A stretch of DNA of 34,625 nt from Microbacterium sp. (lineage in GTDB: Bacteria; Actinomycetota; Actinomycetes; Actinomycetales; Microbacteriaceae): assembly GCF_031178525.1 (NCBI RefSeq), contig NZ_JAPSJA010000005.1, positions 1 to 34,625 of the forward strand. Direction: 5' to 3'. Shown piece after piece: positions 29,727 through 34,625 of this stretch. Position 1 is the first letter of the stretch; every line of letters begins with the position of its first letter. The position numbers and the translations under genes were made by a program. Under the pieces are notes generated by a model. That model worked only from the letters and a program-made list of their open reading frames with translations. It made no database searches and was not told the origin of the DNA.

Positions 29727-29732
29727 ATTATG
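29727..29732 (-). promoter_or_regulatory. candidate -10 box of the ctaE-qcrCAB unit
   Basis: CATAAT on the minus strand, six bases before the GTG start of ctaE, suggesting a leaderless mRNA. Confidence 0.45.
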
Positions 29733-29787
29733 GCCGAAACGCGGTGCCGATTCTCGCACCGGCATGACCCGTTTCGCTGGTTCCGCA

Positions 29788-29803
29788 CTTAGGGGAACCT
29801 AAG
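29788..29803. promoter_or_regulatory. palindrome between ctaE and trpD (DtxR/IdeR-like)
   Basis: CTTAGG-GGAA-CCTAAG has two perfect six-base arms. The TTAGG-N4-CCTAA spacing matches part of the DtxR/IdeR iron-box consensus, TTAGGTTAGCCTAACCTAA. A second inverted repeat, GGTTCC (29779-29784) and GGAACC (29794-29799), overlaps it. It lies 49 bases before trpD and 68 before ctaE. Role inferred. Confidence 0.45.
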
Positions 29804-29838
29804 AACTGCCTGCGAATCTGCCGCCGGTGCAGGGTCGA

Positions 29839-29844
29839 TAGGAT
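29839..29844 (+). promoter_or_regulatory. candidate -10 box of trpD
   Basis: TAGGAT lies seven bases before the trpD ATG; the transcript is probably leaderless. Confidence 0.5.
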
Positions 29845-29851
29845 CACTGGC

Positions 29852-30913
29852 ATGGCGGACACTCTCACCTGGCCCGATGTTCTCGCTTCTCTGCTGCAGC
29901 GGCGCGATCTCAGCGTGTGGGAGTCCACCTGGGCCATGCGTCAGGTGATGCAGGGCAAGGTCGGCGAGGCCCAGCTCGCTGGTTTCCTCATCGCGCTTCG
30001 GGCGAAGGGCGAGACGATCGACGAGATCGTCGGGTTCCGCGACGCCATTCTCGAGGCGGCCGTGCCGCTGCCGGTTTCCTCGGACGTGCTGGACATCGTC
30101 GGCACCGGTGGCGACCGGGTGGGGACGGTCAACGTCTCCACGACCGCCGCGATCATCATCGGTTCGATGGGCATCCCCGTCGTCAAGCACGGCAACCGCG
30201 CGGCGAGCTCCTCGTCGGGATCCTCCGACGTGCTCGCGGCACTCGGCCTCGACATCTCTCTGGATCCTCAGCGCGTGGCATCCGTCCTCGACCGCACCGG
30301 CATCACGTTCGCGTGGGCAGCGGCGTTCCACCCCGGGTTCCGGCACGCCGGCACGGTCCGCTCCGAGCTGGGTGTGCCGACGGTGTTCAACATGCTCGGC
30401 CCGCTCTGCAATCCGGCGCGCGCCGAGGCGAACGCCGTCGGCGTCGCGCAACTGGATCGCGTGCCGCTCATCACGGGCGTGTTCCGCACCCGCGGCGCGA
30501 CTGCGTTGGTGTTCCGCGGGGACGACGGGCTGGACGAGCTCACCACGACCGGTCACAGCCGCATCTGGGAGGTGGTCCGCGGCGACATCCACGAGCACGA
30601 CCTCGACCCCCGCGATCTGGGCATCCCGCTGGCGGAACTCGACGACCTCATCGGCGGATCGCCCGAGCACAACGCCGCGGTCCTGCGTCGCACACTCAGC
30701 GGCGAGAAGGGCGCGGTGCGCGACATCGTGCTGTTGAATGCCGCGGCAGGAATCGTCGCGTACGAGCTGTCGCATGATGCGATGTTGACGCAGGTTCCCA
30801 TCGTCGAGCGACTGAAGGACGCGTTCCATCGTGCGGCGGTCGCGGTCGATGACGGACGCGCGTCGGCGAAGCTCGACGAATGGGTGCGCGTCACGCAGGA
30901 GCGCGAGGGCTGA
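29852..30913 (+). CDS. trpD: TrpD, anthranilate phosphoribosyltransferase
   Basis: TrpD transfers phosphoribosyl from PRPP to anthranilate in tryptophan synthesis. The 353-residue protein has the helical N-terminal domain (FLIALRAKGETIDEI), the PRPP loop DIVGTGGDRVGTVNVST (within 81-97), VKHGNRAASSSSGSSDVL, the anthranilate-binding region FHPGFRH, FNMLGPLCNPA and HGLDELT-like GDDGLDEL. It stands apart from other trp genes, next to ctaE, an arrangement also known in other actinobacteria. The PHP gene starts three bases after its stop, so the two are probably cotranscribed. Confidence 0.97.
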   Translation: MADTLTWPDVLASLLQRRDLSVWESTWAMRQVMQGKVGEAQLAGFLIALRAKGETIDEIVGFRDAILEAAVPLPVSSDVLDIVGTGGDRVGTVNVSTTAAIIIGSMGIPVVKHGNRAASSSSGSSDVLAALGLDISLDPQRVASVLDRTGITFAWAAAFHPGFRHAGTVRSELGVPTVFNMLGPLCNPARAEANAVGVAQLDRVPLITGVFRTRGATALVFRGDDGLDELTTTGHSRIWEVVRGDIHEHDLDPRDLGIPLAELDDLIGGSPEHNAAVLRRTLSGEKGAVRDIVLLNAAAGIVAYELSHDAMLTQVPIVERLKDAFHRAAVAVDDGRASAKLDEWVRVTQEREG

Positions 30914-30916
30914 GCC

Positions 30917-31906
30917 ATGGATGCCGTCGACGCGCTGCTCGAGATCGCCACACTGCTGGAGCGCGAGCGCGCGTCACGGTATCGGGCGCGCGCGTTCCGG
31001 CAGGCGGCCGCCGTGCTCGGGGAGCTGCCGACCGACGTGATCGCCGATCCCGTGCGGCTCCGTGCCGCGAAGGGCATCGGCTCGTCGACGTTCGAGGTGA
31101 TCAGGCAGGCGCAGGAGGGCCGCACCCCCGATTACCTGGTCGAGCTGCGCGCGGCGGTCGAACCGGAGCACGAGTCGGCGCTGCGGCGGAAGCTGCGCGG
31201 CGACCTGCACTCGCACACCGACTGGTCCGACGGGACCACACCGATCGAGGCGATGGCCCGGACGGCCGCCGCACTCGGGCACGAGTACCTGGCGATCACG
31301 GACCACTCGCCGCGACTGAAGGTCGCCCGGGGGCTCTCGCCGGAGCGCCTGCGCGAACAGATCCCGCTGGTGCGCGCCGCAACCCGGCGCGAGCTGACGG
31401 TGTTGGCCGGGATCGAGGTCGACATCCTGGAGGACGGCGGCCTCGACCAGGAGCCGGAACTGCTTGAAGAGCTCGACATCGTGGTCGCCTCGGTGCATTC
31501 CCTGCTGCGAATGGATGCCGGACCGATGACCGCCCGCATGATCGCCGCCGTGTCGAATCCGCACGTGAACGTACTCGGGCATTGCACGGGCCGCCTCGTG
31601 CAGGGGTCGCGTGGCACCCGCCCGCGGTCGCAGTTCGACGCCGCCGCGGTGTTCGCCGCGTGCGCCGAGAACGGAGTCGCCGTGGAGATCAACTCTCGTC
31701 CGGAGCGGCAGGACCCGCCGGACGATCTCATCGCGATCGCCCTGGCGGAGGGATGTCTGTTCTCGATCGACTCCGACGCGCACGCCCCTGGACAGCTCTC
31801 ACTGCTCGATCACGGCGCCGAGCGCGCGGAGCAGAACGGGGTGCCGCCGGAGCGGATCGTCACGACCTGGAGCCTGGAGCGGCTCACCGCCTGGGCGTCG
31901 GGATAG
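30917..31906 (+). CDS. PHP-domain protein with PolX-like N-terminal helical domain
   Basis: A 329-residue protein with two parts. Residues 1-85 resemble the helix-hairpin-helix N-terminal domain of PolX/Pol beta (LERERASRYRARAFRQAA and AAKGIGSSTFEVI). The rest is a PHP domain with metal-binding motifs DLHSHTDWSDG, AITDHSPR, AGIEVDIL, ASVHSLL, LGHCTG and DSDAHAP. The PHP part is like the C-terminal nuclease domain of bacterial PolX, but the polymerase palm between the two is absent. DNA phosphatase or nuclease activity in repair is plausible, not shown; a histidinol-phosphatase-like role is the alternative. Only three bases follow trpD. Confidence 0.85.
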   Translation: MDAVDALLEIATLLERERASRYRARAFRQAAAVLGELPTDVIADPVRLRAAKGIGSSTFEVIRQAQEGRTPDYLVELRAAVEPEHESALRRKLRGDLHSHTDWSDGTTPIEAMARTAAALGHEYLAITDHSPRLKVARGLSPERLREQIPLVRAATRRELTVLAGIEVDILEDGGLDQEPELLEELDIVVASVHSLLRMDAGPMTARMIAAVSNPHVNVLGHCTGRLVQGSRGTRPRSQFDAAAVFAACAENGVAVEINSRPERQDPPDDLIAIALAEGCLFSIDSDAHAPGQLSLLDHGAERAEQNGVPPERIVTTWSLERLTAWASG

Positions 31907-31915
31907 CGCTGCCGT

Positions 31916-32839
31916 TCAGGAGTTGCTCGCGAGGGCGGCGATCGCGCGGTCCATCGACGACCCGAGATTCCACAGTTCTGCGAGCGACCGGGCCGCGTCA
32001 GCCTCGGTCTGGTCGAGGGGGCGCAGGGGAGTGGCCGGCGCGCTGATGTCGAGGTCGGTGGCGACACGGACCACCTTGGGTGCCACATCGAGGTATGCGG
32101 ACGCCTCTGCGAAGCGGGCGCTGACTGCCGCGCTGAGCTGACCGGCGGCAGCGGCGGCGCGGATGCCGTCCAGATCGCCGTGCGCCTTGAGCAGAGTCGC
32201 GGCGCTCTTCTCGCCGATGCCCTTCACGCCGGGTAGGCCGTCGGAGGCGTCGCCGCGCATGGTCGCGAAATCGGCGTACTGCTCGGGAAGGACGCCGTAC
32301 TTCGTGACGACGGTCTCGTCGGTGACGATCTCGAGGTTGCTCATGCCACGCGCGGTATAGATGACGCGGACGCCGCGCGCGTCGTCGACGAGCTGGAACA
32401 GGTCTCGGTCGCCGGTGACGATGTCGACCGACTTGTCGGCGTGGGTGGCGAGCGTGCCGATCACGTCGTCCGCTTCGTGCTCGGCTGCGCCGATGATCGG
32501 GATGCCGAGAGCGCGCAGCGTCTCGCGGATGAGCGGAACCTGCTGCTCGAGCGGGTCGGGGACCTCTTCAACGTCTGTGCCGCCGGGGATGACCTCGACG
32601 ACGCGGTGCGCCTTGTAGCTGGGGATGAGGTCGACGCGCCACTGCGGACGCCAGTCGTCATCCCAGCAGGCGATCAGATGCGTCGGGTGATACGTCGACA
32701 CGAGCTTCGCGACGATGTCGAGCAGACCACGGACGGCGTTGACGGACATGCCGTCCGGCGCCTTCACTTTGTCCGGCACACCGTAGAACGCGCGGAAGTA
32801 GAGGGACGCGGTGTCGAGCAGCATCAGGCGGTCGGTCAC
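31916..32839 (-). CDS. stand-alone 5'-3' exonuclease (FEN / PolA N-domain type)
   Basis: A 307-residue protein equal to the 5' nuclease domain of DNA polymerase I without the polymerase. Metal-binding residues lie in LLDTASLYFRAFYG, CWDDDWRPQWR, EHEADDVIGTLA, IVTGDRDLFQLV and GDASDGLPGVKGIG, the last leading into the helix-three-turn-helix (GEKSAATLL). Likely role is removing RNA primers or flaps. The Lys/Arg-bearing helical arch is present (IPSYKAHRVVE). The start is GTG at 32839, with a CAGGAT -10-like box six bases before it (32846-32851). Its stop is nine bases from that of the convergent PHP gene. Confidence 0.93.
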   Translation of the reverse strand: MTDRLMLLDTASLYFRAFYGVPDKVKAPDGMSVNAVRGLLDIVAKLVSTYHPTHLIACWDDDWRPQWRVDLIPSYKAHRVVEVIPGGTDVEEVPDPLEQQVPLIRETLRALGIPIIGAAEHEADDVIGTLATHADKSVDIVTGDRDLFQLVDDARGVRVIYTARGMSNLEIVTDETVVTKYGVLPEQYADFATMRGDASDGLPGVKGIGEKSAATLLKAHGDLDGIRAAAAAGQLSAAVSARFAEASAYLDVAPKVVRVATDLDISAPATPLRPLDQTEADAARSLAELWNLGSSMDRAIAALASNS

Positions 32840-32845
32840 GGACTC

Positions 32846-32851
32846 ATCCTG
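32846..32851 (-). promoter_or_regulatory. candidate -10 box of the exonuclease gene
   Basis: CAGGAT on the minus strand lies six bases before the GTG start; it lacks the usual first T, so it is weaker than the others. Confidence 0.3.
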
Positions 32852-32880
32852 GCACGGCGGTCTGGTTTCTTCTGCGAGCG

Positions 32881-33729
32881 TCAGCAGCCGGGGGAAGAGG
32901 GTCGTTCGGTGCAGGTGTGCGCGACGAGTGCGGTGTGCGCCTCGAAGACCCGGATCAGCTGACCAGGGCCGGTCGCCGTGAGTCGGCCGGAGATCGGGAA
33001 CCAGCCGACACCGAGGTCTATCTCGGCGGAGTATGCGACATCGACGCGGGCGGTGTACTCACCGCGCTCGGCGTAGGTGTGGCTCGTGTCAGTGGGGGTG
33101 AACTGTGCCTGGCCGAGATCGGCCCAGGTCGAGCCGCCGTCGCCGGTCGTCGTGCTGGCGCCGTCGCCGTAGTGGAAGGTGAAGGATGCCGGCGTGAACC
33201 GCACGCTGATCGGGTAGCCGAAGAGCTCTCCCTGCTGAGTGACGGCGGATGCCGTCGCCACGAAGTTCGTCGGCAGGCCGGCGACGCCCAGATTGTTCGG
33301 CTCACCGGCGACCGCGGTCCCGGGAGGGGAGAAACGTGCAAGGTCGGTGATCGTGATCTCGGGGATCGCCGGCGTGGTATCGCCTTCGGCCCGTGGCGTC
33401 TCGCCGTCAGGGTTCCAGCGGTAGCAGCGGATGTAGTTCCACGCGTCTCTGCACTCCTCGAACGTGGGAGGAGTCCAGGCGATCGGGTTGTAGACCGGGT
33501 TCGTGGAGTGGTTGCCTCCGCGTTGCCTTTGGGCGCCGTCGGTACGGGATCCTGGCGAGCCATTCTGATGCTTAGTACCGCTCGCGTATAGATTGCCTGC
33601 GTCGGTTGTGACCGTTGGGCATCCGATCCGCGCGTTTGAGCTGCACGTCGGAGGTGTGCCCGCCGCGGCGCTCACTGGTGACAAAACGATGACCGCGAAG
33701 CATAAGAGCATGGCGGTCAGGATGCGCAT
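32881..33729 (-). CDS. secreted PKD-like domain protein
   Basis: A 282-residue exported protein with a Sec signal peptide (about 1-23, ending SAAAG). The mature part starts with a polar region rich in Asn, Thr and Gly, contains paired Cys (CSSNARIGC and CRDAWNYIRC), and then a PKD-like domain (about 160-240) with FHYGDGAS and HTYAERGEYTARVDVAYSA. It ends with a Cys-containing tail (VAHTCTERPSSPGC). There is no sortase motif or membrane anchor. Cell-surface binding or adhesion is a guess from the domain alone. Its start overlaps the upstream lipoprotein gene by 13 bases, so the two are translated together. GC content is lower at its 5' end. Confidence 0.8.
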   Translation of the reverse strand: MRILTAMLLCFAVIVLSPVSAAAGTPPTCSSNARIGCPTVTTDAGNLYASGTKHQNGSPGSRTDGAQRQRGGNHSTNPVYNPIAWTPPTFEECRDAWNYIRCYRWNPDGETPRAEGDTTPAIPEITITDLARFSPPGTAVAGEPNNLGVAGLPTNFVATASAVTQQGELFGYPISVRFTPASFTFHYGDGASTTTGDGGSTWADLGQAQFTPTDTSHTYAERGEYTARVDVAYSAEIDLGVGWFPISGRLTATGPGQLIRVFEAHTALVAHTCTERPSSPGC

Positions 33730-34262
33730 GATTCGCCTTCCCGAGGGGTGGAATTTGCCAAAAGCACACTGTCCTCTGACACCTCAAACTGGAGCGCGAG
33801 CACGTACTGGTCGGGTCGATCCGCTGGCACAACGGAAGAGCCTGAAGCGTCCTTGATGTCGAGATCGGCTTGGTCCAAGCAGGCCTCGGCCTGAATTAGG
33901 GCATCGTCCGCGGCGTACTTCGTACCCCGGAACCAGACCACCGCTGTCTTTCCCGTCTGTGAGTACCCGTTCGCGTGCATTTCACTTAAGAACTCTTTGT
34001 CGGTTGAGCGGACTTCGCCCGTGGTGTATGCGAGCGCTGGCTCGAATGACCCCGGATCCGAGAATGAGACAGAATCCAAAGCCTTGATGTACTCCCGGTA
34101 TGTCTTCTCGGCTGCCGCGAAGGCCTCTTCCTCGGTCTCGAACAGGGCCGTCTTCGTCGGCGTCGGCTCGGGCTGGGGTGTGCAGGCGGCGAGCAGCGAG
34201 AGCGTCACCGCTCCGGCCGCCGCGGCGGTGAGAAGGCGCAGGGGAGCGGTCGAGACAATCAC
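33717..34262 (-). CDS. putative lipoprotein of unknown function
   Basis: A 181-residue protein with a lipoprotein signal peptide (lipobox LLAAC, Cys 27). After a Pro/Thr-rich spacer (TPQPEPTPTKTALFE) comes an alpha-beta region with EEEAFAAAEKTYREYIKALD, MHANGYSQTGKTAVVWFRG and YVLALQFEV, and one Cys pair (EACLDQ and GESC). The helical start followed by strands recalls NTF2-like lipoproteins, but I do not recognise a named family. It is the first gene of a two-gene unit with the PKD protein. The start is GTG at 34262, with a TACGGT box six bases before it. It is less GC-rich than its neighbours (32 of 60 bases at 33961-34020). Confidence 0.78.
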   Translation of the reverse strand: MIVSTAPLRLLTAAAAGAVTLSLLAACTPQPEPTPTKTALFETEEEAFAAAEKTYREYIKALDSVSFSDPGSFEPALAYTTGEVRSTDKEFLSEMHANGYSQTGKTAVVWFRGTKYAADDALIQAEACLDQADLDIKDASGSSVVPADRPDQYVLALQFEVSEDSVLLANSTPREGESCAS

Positions 34263-34268
34263 CCCGTC

Positions 34269-34274
34269 ACCGTA
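34269..34274 (-). promoter_or_regulatory. candidate -10 box of the lipoprotein/PKD unit
   Basis: TACGGT on the minus strand, six bases before the GTG start, again consistent with a leaderless mRNA. Confidence 0.4.
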
Positions 34275-34345
34275 GCCGCGACCCGTCCTGCTCCGCAGAA
34301 GTTATCCACAGGGAATGCCGGCTGTGCGGCATCCGTTGTCTCTGA

Positions 34346-34351
34346 TAGCCT
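34346..34351 (+). promoter_or_regulatory. candidate -10 box of rpsA
   Basis: TAGCCT lies about 130 bases before the rpsA ATG. The adjacent TTGTCT is too close to be its -35. If right, rpsA has a long 5' leader of about 125 bases. Confidence 0.35.
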
Positions 34352-34356
34352 GAAGT

Positions 34357-34450
34357 GTCACTCGTGGCGAGCATTCGCCTGCCCTCGTGACATCGCAACC
34401 CCAATCCACCTGCTTCGAGGCGAACATCCGGCGCTGCCGAGTGCTCGAAG
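34357..34450 (+). other. structured 5' leader of rpsA
   Basis: Two hairpins can form. The first pairs GTCAC (34357-34361) with GTGAC (34387-34391), and GGCGA (34366-34370) with TCGCC (34375-34379). The second pairs CTTCGAG (34413-34419) with CTCGAAG (34444-34450). A leader with such structure could serve in autoregulation by S1; no known RNA family was recognised. Confidence 0.4.
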
Positions 34451-34483
34451 CCCGATCATCCATTCACAAGGACAACCCACTAC

Positions 34484-34625
34484 ATGACTAGCGCAACGAC
34501 CGCCCCGGCCACCAAGCAGGTCGCGATCAACGACATCGGCTCTGCTGAGGACTTCCTGGCCGCGGTCGAGAAGACCCTCAAGTTCTTCAACGACGGCGAC
34601 ATCATCGAGGGCACGATCGTCAAGA
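34484..34625 (+). CDS. rpsA: RpsA, 30S ribosomal protein S1 (3' end outside window)
   Basis: Only the first 47 codons are present. The protein starts MTSATTAPATKQVAINDIGS and goes on with EDFLAAVEKTLKFFNDGDII and EGTIVK, which is the beginning of the first S1 RNA-binding domain in actinobacterial ribosomal protein S1. S1 binds mRNA on the small subunit and helps initiation. The ATG at 34484 has CAAGGACAA upstream, a moderate ribosome site, and a long presumed leader. It diverges from the lipoprotein/PKD unit. Confidence 0.93.
   Translation, partial: MTSATTAPATKQVAINDIGSAEDFLAAVEKTLKFFNDGDIIEGTIVK

Noticed and set aside
34336-34351. TTGTCT and TAGCCT as a -35/-10 pair before rpsA
   Set aside because: Only four bases separate the two hexamers, far short of the usual 16-18. 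Only TAGCCT was kept as a tentative -10 box.

Overview
This window looks like chromosomal DNA of a high-GC actinobacterium, most likely Microbacteriaceae (Microbacterium-like). The evidence is very GC-rich coding sequence, frequent GTG and TTG starts, the actinobacterial division cluster order murG-murC-ftsQ-ftsZ-yggS-sepF-yggT-divIVA, a DUF3043 protein, an actinobacterial cytochrome bc1-aa3 set with diheme QcrC and CtaF, and leaderless promoters. Genus is inferred from general knowledge of gene order. Nothing here was searched against a database.

Layout. 1-8175 (+): the 3' end of the division and cell-wall cluster (murG fragment, murC, ftsQ, ftsZ, yggS-type PLP protein, sepF, yggT, divIVA), then lspA and an RluD-type pseudouridine synthase. 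8216-10979: a GNAT acetyltransferase, a convergent Nudix hydrolase, and an ECF-type sigma factor overlapping a membrane partner of the CU044_5270 type. 11056-18823 (+): dnaE, an uncharacterised four-helix membrane protein, hisD, nrdR and pyrD. 18881-21397: a DUF3043 membrane protein (-), an M20 dipeptidase (+) and an A-type iron-sulfur carrier (+). 21487-29720: the aerobic respiratory genes, as two converging units, ctaC-ctaD-ctaF (+) and ctaE-qcrC-qcrA-qcrB (-), with a rhodanese gene and two large hairpins between them. 29852-34262: trpD, a PHP-domain protein, a stand-alone 5'-3' exonuclease (-), and a less GC-rich pair encoding a secreted PKD-like protein and a lipoprotein (-). The window ends in the first 47 codons of rpsA.

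Function. The left part makes the lipid II pathway and the Z ring with its membrane anchor (SepF) and pole organiser (DivIVA). The middle covers replication (DnaE), histidine and pyrimidine synthesis and control of ribonucleotide reductase. The respiratory block encodes the subunits of the bc1-aa3 supercomplex, with an Fe-S carrier gene just upstream.

Most of the window is ordinary core genome, and I do not see a clear undescribed defence or biosynthetic system. The best leads are regulatory or structural: a nested 111-base hairpin that looks like a 68-bp insertion into the loop of a terminator (24596-24706), a MerR/FtsR-like palindrome before ftsZ, a DtxR-like palindrome between ctaE and trpD, overlapping divergent -10 boxes before the dipeptidase, a structured rpsA leader, and the PKD/lipoprotein pair. 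Many transcription units start with a -10-like hexamer 6-9 bases before the start codon, which implies leaderless mRNAs and settles several start sites.
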